DNA of 64,000 nucleotides from Allodiplogaster sudhausi. Its lineage: Eukaryota > Nematoda > Chromadorea > Rhabditida > Diplogasteridae. Below are positions 1 to 12,632 of the stretch, piece after piece. The stretch spans positions 3,798,501-3,862,500 of the forward strand of contig CALZFC010000035.1 in NCBI GenBank assembly GCA_945643635.1. Direction: 5' to 3'. Position numbers and translations under genes: made by a program. The notes under the pieces are model-generated. The model saw only the letters and a program-made list of their open reading frames with translations. It had not been told where the DNA came from and did no database searches. How positions within the stretch are numbered: position 1 is the first letter of the stretch; every line of letters begins with the position of its first letter.

Positions 1-44
1 TCTTTAGTCAGAAATTAAATAACAAATATGAGAAAACTATTTAC

Positions 45-552
45 CTTCTTCAAGTCAAAAATCTTGCGAATCTTCCTCGCGTTACACCAATCCTCGTCAA
101 CCAGTGAATCGGCCTGGAAGATGGAGTCCATTTCCAGGAACAATATCACGAATGCATTTTCTCTCTCTGTTCTTAAAAAAACAAAGCTTTAAAATAAAAT
201 ATAAAAAAAAAATTAACTTCGAAAACTACCGTAATTCAGCTCATGGAACAATATTACGTTGTTGAACGTAGAATATAAAGATTAACTCGAGGCTTTAGCT
301 TCAAATATCCACTAGTTACTCTTCTTTTCAATAAGCTAAAAGGCTTTTGAATTCGAAACGATAGCTTCAACCACAGCATTCGTTAATGTAGCAAATGGCA
401 GATAATTGCAAAAAAAAAACACATGGTCGAACCTTGCCAATGGAGATGAGTTCGTCATTCCGACGCTTCAGGATCTCCATCGCGAGTGCGCGCGCTTCAG
501 CACTGCATTCGAGCCACTCGGGCACGAGCTCCATCGTGTGCCTGACAAGGCA
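45..552 (-). CDS. Unrecognised protein, two internal exons, 3' end outside window
   Basis: Two exons on the minus strand, 552-433 and 164-45, each exactly 40 codons and both in phase 0. The first follows a TTTTTCAG acceptor and ends AAG|GTTCGA. The second follows an AG within a purine run and ends AAG|GTAAAT. Together they read ...HTMELVPEWLECSAEA... and ...FLEMDSIFQADSLVDEDW..., a soluble, mixed alpha-helical, acidic sequence. The gene continues off the left edge. A possible upstream exon ending DKWAALKRQ lies near 820-850. I do not recognise the family. Matching phase and a balanced amino-acid mix make these real exons; the function is unknown. Confidence 0.5.
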
Positions 553-1496
553 CTGAAAAAGTTCGATCCGCTTCCTTTACTTACAACTACAGGCAAAATG
601 CAGCACTTCATATGATGCTTAGACGCATACACGAAAACGAATAAGCTGAATATTAGTAAAAAAATAAGTGAGAAAAAAACAAATAGAGAGCAATATTTCA
701 TTTTCGAAACGAAAAAAAAAAAACATTATTAGTGCGAGCACCAAGTGCATTTTGTTAAATGTCGCAATCATCATTCAAATAAATTCAACACCGAAAGTTT
801 TCATTGCTCACTACCTTGTCTTTTGAGCGCGGCCCACTTATCTTACTTGCGGCATCGCTTGTATTTTTGTTTTTTTTTTTCCGCGTTTTAAGGCTATTGC
901 AGTTTATGTTCTCTGAATTACTGATTGGGGTTTTGTTGATGCGGGACTGAACTTACTTGGGATTCGCCAACTGTCCAATGAATCTTCTTTGTTTTAACTT
1001 TCATTTTCATCAGGCAATTTGTAGTGATTTGTGATCTTGCTTTTCGACTTCTTGCTTATGGTTTTTTTTATGCATTCCTGCTTTTTTAGCAAAACGCCAA
1101 ACCGCTATTTTTCCGTCAAGTATTAGCGTCCTTTTTGATATGATGATATTGTCATTATATTTAGTTGCTAAATGACGCGTCAGAATAAAAAAAAGACACT
1201 ATTGTGTTCTTGTTCCCCATGCCTCTCCCCATGATACTTCTTTCGGAATCGAATTTGCGCGTCGTTTTTTTTTGTTGTTATTTCTGCGGGCTACCACCGC
1301 AAATTGTAACATTAACCCCTTCACCATATCCACTCACCCACACTCGCCCATATTAACCCAAGTGTTAAAATTGCTATGGATTCTATAGAATTTGGGTGAA
1401 TGCTGAGTGAGTGAATGTTACCATTTCCGCGATTACCACCTATTCTATTCTTCTTCCTTGCAATAAAGGCAATAAAATGGATGCGTTCCACTTTAG

Positions 1497-4400
1497 TTGC
1501 TGTGGTGGGGCGGACCACGATGGACTCCTCCTCCGACGATGTCGAGCTCGAAGTCGTTTTCGTGAAGCTCGCAATGGCGACGTACAAGCCACACGAGGTA
1601 TGAAAAAAAGCAAGCATCACTGTTTTGACTCCTTGTTTTGTGAGGAATAACCGTTTCGTAGGATTAATTAAACATTTGACTTGATATTGTTAATAACTGA
1701 GAGATTAATTCAAATGAATCACTACGGTCTTTTAAAGGAGCACCTGCGGAGGAAGATGAAGCGACTGAGTTTAAGCGAAGACAGCGGGAATACGAACGAA
1801 CAGGAGAAGTTGTTGTTGCAGCACCCCAATGAGCCGGTTGTTAAGATGGAAGAGGTCACAGTCATTCATGTTTTCTTTATTCTAATTTATTTTATTTATT
1901 TATTCATACATCAGTTAAATAAATAAATAAATTTATTTATTCATACATCAGCTAATTAATCTTACATTACTATTAAGGATGTTGCTTGTGCATTGAAACG
2001 AATGAAAACAATCAATTGCCCTGTTTAAATCTTCGAGTTAAATCATGATTAATTCTGTCGCGTAATTGTTATTAAACAAAAAACAAGCAGCCAATTTCTC
2101 AGGCAGATGCGAACTCCACCAAGGCCACGAGCGTCGCAAGCAAGGAAGAGAGCGCAAAGACCGGCCGCAAACGGGCGCGCGAGGTTAGCTGCTTGCGCGT
2201 TTTGTGCGCGCTTTTCGGCTATTGCCCGTTTTGTGCGCGTTTTTCGGCTATTGCGTGTTTTGTGCGCGCTTTTCGGCTATTGCATGTTTTGTGCGCGCTT
2301 TTCTTCTTGCACATTTTTGTGCATGCTTTTTCGGCTATGGTATTGACCTATTTCATTTAATAATTTATTGCTCAACAGTTTTTGTTGAGTTATGGATGAC
2401 TGAATTAAGTGGGATTAACTTTTGGTTTAAAAAATTAGATTAGATAGAAACCTATACAACCATAGTAACAATAGAAAAGAAAAAAATATTTATGAAAATA
2501 AGCTTAGACAGGAATGATAATCATAGAGAACAACAATGAATATTTAAGAAGAAGTAGAAGAAGAAAAAATTCAATCATTAATAAAGCTGATCTGACCCGG
2601 TGGCTTTGTTCAGTCTGTTTTTGGATAAAGTGTAAATCATTTCAGAAATATTTTAAAAGGTTAATTAATTGTTAGGGGGATTAGACTATTGATTGAAATA
2701 ATTTCAGAATCATTTCTTATGCTTGATCAATTGTTTCGGAAAATGTTGATTGAATGGCTGGTTTAGTTGAGTCGACGAGACAAGAGGAAGAAGAGCGGCG
2801 GGATGCTGAAGCGACTGCGTAAAAGCGGAGACTGCGGCAGCAAAACGAAGGAGTCGAAGATTTTCTTCGCGGCTAATACGGAGCACGAAAAGCGCCCTCT
2901 CTTCAAGCCCAATGAAGCTCACTCCGATGTCACCATGAAGGAGGTCGACTTTTTCTAAACTTACTTTACTAGATTTATTTTTTCCTACTTTAGAGCCAGT
3001 GCTGAAATAGTGCCTCCCCACGTTTGCCGGGGGGGGGGGTTACAAACGGCCAAATGGCTAGCCCGGGGGTTATAAAGTGAAAGGATTACGGGAAAGTGAG
3101 GATTCCGGGTCATCGGCCCGGGGGGTTACAACGCTGTCATGGGACAGACCTATTTCAGCACTGTTTAGAGCCTTCTTATTTTATTCAGCATTGCAATTCC
3201 TTTCATCTCATTAGTTTTCCCAAAAAAATAAATATAGTAGCACTTCTCGCTTATAATGAACACCATCGAGAAATATTATACTATAAAATAAACTTCCTGA
3301 AATTTTTTTCATATTTCAGAAGGACTTTCCCTTCAGCGCGTACTCGGCCGATGGGATGAGCAACTTCAACGATGAAGAGCGCATGAAGACAATGCGCGAG
3401 AGGGTGGTCGAGGTTGTTAATTTATGGGCCCCCTCTGCCGCCGCCTCCCCCGAGCCTCTCGTTGATCTCTCCGCCGTCTCTGTGCCGGCGCCGCACAATG
3501 ATGGCAAAGTTCGACTTTTTTTCTTTCATTCAATTTTTTTTTACCAATTTTTCATTTTGTTTGCCATATTAATTAACTGTTTTTATATTTTACTTTTTTT
3601 GCTATGATATTATTGTGAGCCTTACTTATTCCTCTTCTTTTCTTTGCGATGATACCACTTTAGACCCCACCGCGGACTCGACCGATGGGATGAGCAACTT
3701 CAGCGATGAAGAGCGCATGAAGAGTGTGCGCGAGAGCGTGGTCGAGGTTGTTAATTTATGGATTTGATATATTTTAACTTTATTTTCTCAACACATGCTT
3801 ATTAATGAAGATTGGAGAATGGACAAGTATGAGATGTCTACTGCTGAAAAAGAATAAGAAAAAAATAATGAAAAAGTACTAAAAAAAATAATTTTAAAAT
3901 GCTTAAATATCACTTAGTTTAAGGTCCAGAAGCGCGCAGTTGAAGCAGAGTTGTGCATGACTCTGTGCGGGCGGCCGAGGCATATTCATCCATTTATTTT
4001 ATTAATCTCAATAAAATCAAGAAAAGAAAGAAAGTCCGGTCCGAATAGGACAACCCACGTAATTTTAGAGACCCCAAAATTTACATTTTTGCCTTACCAA
4101 TCCTATTTCCCATCCACTTTTGTGGGACCCTCACAAATCACCTTGTTTTCATGCATACAGTAGTTACAAATAGTCATGGAGAATGAGTTTACTAGTCGAA
4201 GTTGTTAGCTACTGAAAAAATAGCTTTAAAAAATCCTTTAAAAAATTAAGATGCTTAAATGTTACTTTATTTAAAATTGGAGCAACACGAACTCGAAGTG
4301 CAGTTGAGCAGGCCGCTGGCAGCAATCAAGGAGACAACAGCCACGCCAGGTATACTGTATTCATGGTATACTGTACTTTTTCTCACTCGCCTGGCAATAG

Positions 4401-4503
4401 GAGTTTCCTCTTTAGCATGCTGAGCCATCTTTGTGCGAGATAATTACTCCCCTTGGACCGAGAGCTTCTCTTATTCTTCTCCCCCTCTTTTTTTCTTTCT
4501 GTC

Positions 4504-4544
<41 letters not shown>

Positions 4545-4658
4545 CTATCTGTCCTCTCTCCTCTCTCTCTCCTCTCTCTTCTCTCTCTCTCCTCTCTCTT
4601 CTCTCTCTCTCCTCTCTCTTCTCTCTCTCTCCTCTCTCTCTCTCCTCTCTCTCTTCTT

Positions 4659-4702
<44 letters not shown>

Positions 4703-4906
4703 GTCTCGATTCCATTCTCGAGCGAATTGTGTACTTTTTCAGTGCGCCTTCCTAGCCCGATCGACCATGACTATACTGATGTCCAGGGGTCTCAGAGTTC
4801 GGCTAGTTGGGGCCTGCGAGGCACGGAGGGCCCTTCTAGTCCCCCCTCTGCCGCCGCCTCCCCCGAGCCTCTCGTTGATCTCTCCTTCTCTGTGCCGGCG
4901 CACAAT
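1497..4906 (+). CDS. Charged low-complexity protein, exon set 1
   Basis: Exons joined by hand: 1497-1597 (possible start ATG 1520; MDSSSDDVELEV), 1738-1854, 2103-2183 (lysine/arginine rich, ends GRKRARE), 2767-2943 (basic start DKRKKSGGMLKRLRK, like a nuclear-localisation signal), 3320-3412 (GMSNFNDEERMKTMRERVVE), probable pieces at 3921-3980 and 4278-4350, and 4743-4906 (GSQSSASWG, then a Pro/Ala/Ser stretch). The first five exons are in phase 0. No fold is recognisable; the protein would be largely disordered, with acidic and basic blocks. The same exon order recurs from 5067 on, so this is one half of a tandem duplication. It may be the 5' part of the NHL gene downstream or a separate copy. 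Inner parts of 3425-3760 are themselves copied from neighbouring exons. Confidence 0.45.
2196..2335 (+). repeat. Tandem repeat, about 34 bp, ~5 copies
   Basis: Imperfect copies of a unit containing TTTTGTGCGCGCTTTTCGGC lie in the intron after the exon ending at 2183. Two spurious open frames come from it. Confidence 0.85.
3425..3760 (+). repeat. Local patchwork duplication of neighbouring exons
   Basis: Positions 3425-3660 repeat 4845-5060 almost exactly (Pro/Ala/Ser exon end, donor and following intron). Positions 3662-3760 repeat 3330-3425 (the GMSNFNDEERMK exon). The copies are interleaved, as if a piece of the later exon had been pasted into the earlier intron. Confidence 0.7.
4500..4705 (+). 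repeat. (CT)n/(CTTT)n microsatellite
   Basis: About 200 bp of CT-rich simple sequence directly before the exon at 4743. Comparable tracts in nearly every intron to 12.7 kb include 7087-7345, 8300-8500, 8745-8888, 9590-9760, 9913-10057, 10190-10255, 11455-11640, 12060-12145 and 12490-12640. They probably double as polypyrimidine tracts. Confidence 0.9.
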
Positions 4907-5066
4907 GTTCGACTTTTTTTCTTTCATTCTATTTTTTTTCCACGTATTTCATGTCGTTTGCCATATTAATTAATGTTTTTTTTATATTTTACTTTTTTCC
5001 TATGATATTATTGTGAGTTTTATTTATTTTTCTTCTTCTTTGCGATGAAACAACGTTCTATTTTAG

Positions 5067-5164
5067 ACTCTGCTCATCACCACGGCCTCGTCCGATGTCG
5101 AAGTCATCGACGTCAAGATCTCCTCCACTCATAAGCGCAAGGCATACGAGGTCCGCTGATATTG

Positions 5165-5216
<52 letters not shown>

Positions 5217-7113
5217 TATTATTATTATTGTCATTATTATTAATTATTATTATTAGGCAGCTGAGTTTTGGCGCAAAACGCGGCCCGGGGTTTTATGGCA
5301 TAAAATGGCTGAATATCCGCGTTGATAAAAACAAATTGTTGAGGCGTGTCAGATTATCTGCTTGCGCGTTTTACTGCTAAAAAAAATAAAAAAATAAAAC
5401 CATGACAAAAAAAACATAATAATAGAGACAAAGAATGATTGTTTAAGTAGAAGAAGAAAAGATATTATAAGTAAAGCTGATCTGACCAGATGGCTTTATT
5501 AAACCTGGTTAGATTCATTTGCAAGGTGTTTTTGGTCTATTTGGAAGGTTCATCAAAGAATTTGTAATGTTAGATTTGGCTATTGATTGTTTGACTGATT
5601 CAGCTTAACCAAAGAAACAGGTTACCTTATTTAATAAGGAGAAACATGTTTGTTCAAGGTGGAACAGGCTTTGTGTGCAACATGGTTAGATTGATTAGTT
5701 TGTTGTAAATAGTCTATTATTTCAAAGGTTGACCGATGAATTTGTAATGTGAGATTTGATTATTTGACTGATTAAGCTGAACCAAAGCAAGAAGAAGAAG
5801 CGCGGGAGTAAGCTGAAGCTACTGGCCGGCAGTGGAGACAGCGAGAGCCAAGGGGAGAAGGAGGCGAAGCAGTTCATGGCGGCCCAGAAAGAGCTCGAAA
5901 AACTGCCCCTCTTCAGACCGAATGAACCTCAGCCCAGCGACGTGGAGAAGGAGGTCGACTTTTTTTAATTCATTTATTATTTTTTTAAATTTACATTTTA
6001 AAGGCCTTTTAATTTATTTAAGCATTTTTATTCTTTTCGTATTGTTAATTTTCCTGAAAATGATAACACTTCTCGCTTTCTGTTTCGTTAATATTATATG
6101 CTTAAAGTGTAATTAATACCATCTAGAAGTACTACAAAATAAAACTTCCCCAAAATGACGGGAGGGAGGTTTTTGTTTTCTTCATATTCCAGGAGGACTT
6201 TCCCTTCAAGGCGTAGTCGGCCAAGGGGATGAGCAATATCAATAATGAAGAGCGCATGAAGGCTGCGCGCGAGAGGGCGATCGAGGTTATCATATCAATT
6301 CATTGATTTAATCAATTTTATCTTCTTGCTCAACAAAAGCTTAGTAATAGAGAATGAATGAATAGACTGGTATGAGAGGTGAATTATTGAATGAAAATAA
6401 ATAGAAAGGGGTAATTAATATTTTATTTAGTTTATTTTAACTTGTTGCTCAAGACAAACTTATTGTTTGCAATGGTGAGTTGTGAATGGAATGGACAAGT
6501 ACAACTATTGAATGAAAATTTAAAAAAAAAAAATTAAAATAGATAAATAAAATTTAACTGGTTCAATTTTACCTTGGTTAAGGTGGCGAAGCGCGAAGAA
6601 ACAGAGCTGTTCGTGAGCAGGATGCTGGCAGCATTCGAGGAGATGAAAACCAAGCCAGGTATACTGTATTCTTGGTATACTGTATACTTTCTCTCACTGC
6701 GCCTGATAAGATGTTGGCCTCGTGGGCCGGGTGATTCATCTTACTGTTAGAACGAGATAATTGTTTCCTCGAAACAGAGAGTATCTCGCCAGGTACTGTA
6801 TTCATGTGGTATACTGTATCCGTTTTTCACTGGCCCAGGACACAAATGACAATGTCGAAGGCATAGCTTGGAAAAACCCGGGTATTGCTTTAAAGCCCGT
6901 AAAGCGAGGCGGTTAGAGTAGAAAGAAAATCTGTAAGTAAAGACCTGGGTAGAGTATGGCACCGGGAAAGCCCAATTCAGGGGGAGACGTTGTTACCTTT
7001 TTAACCCTGCCTCGCCCATGGATGTTGCTGGTTCCTCTTAGAGCCAGATTTTTCTTCCTTCTGGAATAAGATTCCCTCTTCTTTTCGCTCTCTCTCTCTC
7101 TCTCTGTCACTCG

Positions 7114-7145
<32 letters not shown>

Positions 7146-7877
7146 GTCCATCTCTCTCTCCATCTCTTTCACTCCCTCTCTTTCTCCATCTCTCTCCCTC
7201 CATCTCTCTCCCTCCATCTCTCTCACTCCATCTCTCTCACTCGCTCTTTCTCTCCATCTATCTCACTCGCTCTCTCTCCCTCTCTCTCACTCGCACTCTC
7301 TCTCCATCTCACTCACTCACTCGCTCTCTCTCTCTCTCTTTCTCTCCTCTCGTTGGCAAACGAATTGTGCTCTTTCCCATACGACCGCAAGCTACTTTTT
7401 ATGATAATTTTTCTTCAATTAAAAAAGTCACTTTTTCAGTGTCGCGTCCAAGTTCGGTCAACTCGGGGGATCATGCCCAGGGGTCTCAGAGTGCGTCGGC
7501 GAGTTGGGGCCCACGAGAGGCGACCGGGGGCCATTCTAGTCCCCCCTCCACCGACGCCGCTCTCGCCCATCTCTCCTTCTCTATGCCAACGCACGACTTT
7601 GGCAAAGTGTGGCTTCCCTCTTATCTTTTCTGTTTTTCTTCAAGTTTTTCATGTTGTTTGCCTTAGTAATAAACTTTTTACATTTTCTTTTTTTTCCTTT
7701 TTTACATTTAATTTTTCCTATTTATATTTCCAGGGGTCTCAGAGCGCGGCGTCCAGTTGGGGCCTACGAGAGAAGACGAGGGGCCATGCTAGTCCCCCCT
7801 CCGCCGCCGCTGCCGACAACGACCCCGAGTCTCTCTTCGACCTCTCCGTCTCCATGATGTCGCACTACGATGGCGAC
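5067..7877 (+). pseudogene. Charged low-complexity protein, exon set 2, with in-frame stop
   Basis: Exons homologous in order to the set at 1497-4906: 5067-5150 (SSDVEVIDVKISSTHK), 5792-5953 (basic KKKRGSKLKLL, then LPLFRPNE), 6193-6285, 6583-6658 (VAKREETELFVSRMLAAF), 7440-7606 and 7734-7877 (two copies of the GSQS/SWG/Pro-Ser exon). In 6193-6285 the codon matching TAC (Tyr) in the sister exon at 3320 is TAG, at 6214-6216. Translation through that exon would end there unless it is skipped. The set runs straight into the NHL exons, so it could be the 5' part of that gene with one dead exon, or a decayed duplicate. Confidence 0.45.
5165..5258 (+). repeat. (ATT)n microsatellite
   Basis: Nearly uninterrupted ATT triplets directly after the donor of the exon ending at 5150. 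Confidence 0.95.
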
Positions 7878-8235
7878 GTACCCTTTCTGACGCAACTCAC
7901 CAGTCGCCTCGGCATCCCCGCACACTCTCTGCCTTCTCTGCCGTCTCTCACTCTCTCGTCATCATCAGCTCCCAATTGTTTGCTCTCTCTCTCTCTCTCT
8001 CTTTTTCTTTCTCTCTTTTCTTTTCTTTTCTTTTCCAGAGCAATAGCAATATATAATAGTAATTAGTTAACATTATTGTGTGTTCGTTTTCTTCTTCTTT
8101 TCTTTTCTAGAATAATTTAATGATTATTGAGAATGCTAATAATAAAAGATGGCAATCATCAATTATTTATTCGGCGGAGAGTAGATTTTAAAAAAGTTTA
8201 TTTAAATAATGAAAACAACTCTGTTTTTTTTTCAG

Positions 8236-8428
8236 ACGATGTCGATCTCAAAGCGAACTTCAAGCCTGGAGATAGTGAGTTTGTGGAATTAATTCTCTCT
8301 TCTCTCCCTGGCTCTCTTTCTCTCTCTCTTTCTTTCTCTCTCTCTCACTCTCTCTCTCTCGCTCGCTCGCTCGCTCTTCGACCGTATCTATCTCCCTGCG
8401 CATCTGTCTCTTCTCTCGCTCTCCTTTC

Positions 8429-8476
<48 letters not shown>

Positions 8477-9587
8477 TCCCATTTCTCTCTCTCCCTTTTC
8501 AGATCTCCTTCTTCGTCACGTGGCTTCTCAGTGTGCGAGTGGCCCGCTTGGCTGCGCCTTCGACCAGGCATTGAAGATGTGGCTGGTCGCTGACTCGGGC
8601 AACAACAAGGTTTGCTTGGCAGATTGCCAAAAATGAAAATGGGCCTCCCGAACGAATTCTCTCTCTCGCTCTCTTGCTCTCTCTCTCTTCTTGGTAATCT
8701 TTAAAATAGTTAATGAAATAAATAAGGTAAAAAAATATGCCCCAGAAAATCTCTCTCTATATATCTCTACCCTCTCTACTCTCTCTCTCTCTACTCTCTC
8801 TCTCTCCTCCCTCTCTTTCTAGTCCCTCTCTCTAGTCTCTCTCTCTTTACTCTCTATTCTCTCTCTCTACTCTCTCTCTCTCTCTCCAGGTTGACCTCCT
8901 CGACTACAATGGCAACCGCCTCCATTCGATCGGCGGCTTCGTCTACCCGTCTGCCATCGCCGTCCTCGTGCCCGGAGCAGAGTACACAGTCTTGGATGAC
9001 TATGCCATCTGGAGCATTGACCTGATCTCCGGCACGCGAACGCTGAATCTCATTGGACCTGGACACAGAGGTAAGAAGAGAGAGAGAGAGAGAGAGAGAG
9101 GGTGATGCAGATGGAGAGAGAGGGTGAGACAGATGGAGAGAGAGAGAAAGGGAGAGAGAGAAAGAGAGATGGAGAGAGAAAAAGAGAGAGAGTGAGAGAG
9201 AGAGTGAAAGAGAGAGAGAAAGAGAGAGTGAGAGAGAGAGAAATGCCTAAGCTAGAGAACCTGTCGCAGGCCTATGCGTGGTGCCCGGTGGCTTCGTGGC
9301 GACTCTGCACACCGACTCGGCGCGCCTGTGCATCCTGGATCGCTTCTCTTTCCATCTCGTAGCCAGCGTCCATCTGAGTCTGCCCGAGAAGGGCACGTCA
9401 CGCCCTTCGTTCCTCTGCTCACGCGGTGAAATGGTCTACATCACAGATCTCGGTTGGTATTGGGTTTGGGGTTGGGGATGGGTTTAGGGATGGGGTTGGG
9501 GAGAGGGAGGGGGTGGGGTTTGAATCGATATTAAGATGTCTCAGCTTACTTTAAATTCACCAGGCTGAGAAGTTGAAAAGAGCTCTC

Positions 9588-9620
<33 letters not shown>

Positions 9621-9911
9621 GTCTATCTGCATCTGTGTGTCTGTCTCTCACTGCCACTCTCTCTCGCTTGCTCTCTCTTTCTCTCTCGCTCTCTCTATGT
9701 TTCTCTGTCTCTCTCTCTATGTTTCTCTGTCACTCTTTCCCTCTGTCCTTCTCTACGTCTCCCTCTTTTCCAGGAGCGAACGTGCTGCGCACGGTGCAAG
9801 TGAAGGGAGTGCACGGAAAAATCGACTGCAGCATTGTCGCGTGCTGCGATCTCAAGAAGGACACAAGTCAGTTCTAGAAAGCGTCCCCCCCCCCACCGGG
9901 GTGTTAAAGTT

Positions 9912-9999
<88 letters not shown>

Positions 10000-10205
10000 G
10001 CATGTCTCTCCCCCTCTCTCTCTCTGTCCGCCTGTCAACTCTAGATCTCGCGGTCTCACCCCTATAGTCGCATTTCCTTGAAATTTATGCCTCTATCAGT
10101 TTCTCTCACTCTCTCTAACCACTCTCATGATCAGTCTGACTTTCCCTCTCTTATCTTTCTGTCTTTTCTGTCTCTCTTTACTTCCCTTTCTCTCTCTCTC
10201 TTCCT

Positions 10206-10252
<47 letters not shown>

Positions 10253-11096
10253 TCTTTCAGAGACAAGCTTCTCGTTCATGTCGGGAATCTTCGCTGATTC
10301 CTGCCATACTCTCTTCGTCTGCGACGCCCGCAATCGCCGTGCTTTCTTGATGTCGTCCACCGGAGCAGTCCTCGCATCTGTCGTCATGGCTCAGGTAAGC
10401 TACGCGAACCGTCTACTCTAAGCCACGCCCACCCGCCCGCTCTAAGCCCCGCCCACTCATTCGCTCTATCAATAAGCCACGCCCACTCCTCCACACCCAG
10501 TCATCCGCGCTTATTGTTAGCCACACCCACCCGTTCACTCTAAGCCGCGCCAAAACCGATAAAATGATTTTTTTCGGTCAAAAATCGTCTTTCTTGAGGA
10601 AAAGTGCCGTTTTTCAAGCAAAAAAAAAATGTTTCATCCGGAACGGGATTTTAAGCAGGTCCAACACGGCGCATGCGCCGACCTTGTTCAGCACTATATC
10701 AAATACTGTCAGAAACACAAATTCACTCATTCTTTTCTGTCTTTCAATTATTTTTCTTTTTCTTTTTAGGGTTCCCTGCTTCCCGTACACGTCAGGCATG
10801 GCCATCTCGCCGCAGCTGCGAGTCATGCTGTGCGGTCGTCACTCCAATGAGGTCAGGCAGCCACCAATCTAGAGTGCCGGGAAAGGGTCCTTGGGTCTAG
10901 GGGTTGGGTCATATGACCTAGGGTTCTTGTCTAAGGGGTGCCAGCAGCGAAGGCCGGGAGTGGGTCATGGGCACAACGGGGGCCAGTCACAGGACCGGGG
11001 GGTCCGTTTGTATTACGAAGGGTCATAGTACCTAGGGGTCTAATCATAGGACCTAAGGGCCTGGTCAGCCTCTTCGACATCGACGTCCAGAGATGC
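8236..11096 (+). CDS. NHL-repeat beta-propeller protein
   Basis: Exons 8236-8274, 8503-8609, 8890-9070, 9270-9452, 9774-9866 and 10261-10394 join in phase through good GT/AG sites. They give about 245 residues with repeated propeller blades: LGCAFDQALKMWLVADSGNN then VDLLDYNGNRLHSIGG; LCVVPGGFVATLH; SGIFADSCHTLFVCDARNRR. The pattern G-hydrophobic-x-V(A)DSGNN-x-hydrophobic is typical of NHL blades, which bind RNA or protein. Two more exons, 10770-10859 (FPYTSGMAISPQLRVMLCG) and about 11055-11096 (GLVSLFDIDVQRC, stop TAG), continue the blade pattern. The step from the exon ending 10394 does not keep phase, so a small exon or a frameshift is missed there. No RING, B-box or coiled coil is visible, so a TRIM-NHL identity is not supported. 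The 5' end is uncertain. Confidence 0.65.
9453..9530 (+). repeat. G-rich GGGTTT/GGGGTT-like tract
   Basis: Runs of 3-5 G separated by TT, TTT, A or AT fill the start of the intron after 9452. The sequence could form a G-quadruplex on the coding strand. It resembles interstitial telomere-like sequence, but the unit is irregular. Confidence 0.6.
10405..10560 (+). repeat. Degenerate repeat with TAAGCC(A/C)CGCCCAC core
   Basis: Four or five spaced copies of a core like AAGCCACGCCCAC inside the intron after the NHL exon ending at 10394. No coding sense seen. Confidence 0.6.
10875..11055 (+). repeat. Degenerate repeat with GGTCATA-CCTAGGG core
   Basis: Several imperfect units (GGTCATATGACCTAGGG, GGTCATAGTACCTAGGG, AATCATAGGACCTAAGGG) fill the last NHL intron. 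Some units are partly palindromic. Confidence 0.6.
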
Positions 11097-11099
11097 TAG

Positions 11100-12060
11100 C
11101 GCAGCCAGGTGGAGAAGGACTTGGAGAGCATCGAGAAGACAATGGCGTTCGGCGGTATGATCTAGATGGATTGTATGGAGATCATTCTGCTTCAGCTTCT
11201 CCTCTTCATCCCAACCGCCCACAGTCGAAATCCCATTTCCATCCCCAAACCTAATTGGTTTTTTAACCTTGTTCTTTCTGTATAATGATCAATTATATGC
11301 ATATCTTTGATCGATTACAGACCATACAGTCAGTAACTTCCTCTTCATTGCCTCGCATCAGTTCGCGAGCAAAAAAAAAATGTTTTTTTTTTATCGCGAT
11401 GCATCCATAATGGTCACTTCACTTGTGGTTTAGGCATTCCGTTTCTTTCCTTCTCGCTCTCTCTCTATCTGCCTCTCTTTCTCTCTCTCTCTATTAGTTT
11501 CTCTCTCTCTATTAGTTTCTCTCTCTCTCTCTTTCTCTCTCTCTGTCTGTCTCTCTCTATCTTTCTCTGTCTCTCTTTCTCTCTCTCTCTCTGTCTGTCT
11601 GTCTCTCTATCTCTGTTTGTCTCTCTTTCTTCCCCTGTCCCTCTGCTGCTGCCAACCTGTATATAATTAATGCCTTAAGGTATATTATACTGTAATATAC
11701 TGCTTTACTTGAATTTTCTTGTCTCATTTTTACCTTAATCTGTCTAATCATGACTGCTTTCCTCCTTTTCCTTCTCTCTTTGAATGAGCGTGGCTTCTTT
11801 GAATGATTGTTAGAGTGGATGGGTGGGCTCGGTCTTCGTCGCTATTTCACATAGCCGTTTACACTGTTCGCTAATAAAAGAATAAACGGTGCCGCTACTC
11901 TGAAAAACACTTCAGATTACAATAAAAGCGAAGCCGTGTTAGTGATGTAAAAGAAGAGCCGCAGGTTGTGCTGGAACTATCTTCCGCACCTGGTCGATTA
12001 TATTACCAAGGAGAAGGTCTTTTTCACTTGGCAAAACGACGCGGCCGAGTCTCTGATATC

Positions 12061-12147
<87 letters not shown>

Positions 12148-12505
12148 ATCCTCTATCTTTCCTACTTGCCGAGAATTCAGTTGCTATCAGAGTGTTGTAG
12201 CCTCGATAGAAGTGGGGCAAGAGGACAGAAAGAATGCATAGAAGAATCGAGCGTTCTCAACTTGATATGGCATTGCAAGATCGGATAAGAAATGTGGACC
12301 TGAGACGATGGACAGGAACCAAGAATTGGCTCAAGATTACATTCAAGAGGAAGATGGTTCGGGCAGTCAAGATCGGCCAAATGGAACAGGATGGTAGGAC
12401 TACGTCTCCACCAACCGGAACTCTTACGAAGCAGTCCATCGACGTAGGCCCGGTCGTCCTTCCCTTCGCTGGAGAGAAAATCTTCCCTAAGACTCTCTCT
12501 CTCTT

Positions 12506-12552
<47 letters not shown>

Positions 12553-12567
12553 TTCTCTCTCTCTCTT

Positions 12568-12632
<65 letters not shown>

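Noticed and set aside
4431..4973. Long Ser/Leu-rich open frames and their Arg/Glu-rich reverse
   Set aside because: They translate (CT)n/(AG)n microsatellites in all frames; the same happens near 8.3, 9.7, 12.5, 16.7, 48.4, 54.6 and 60.4 kb. Real exons lie beside them.
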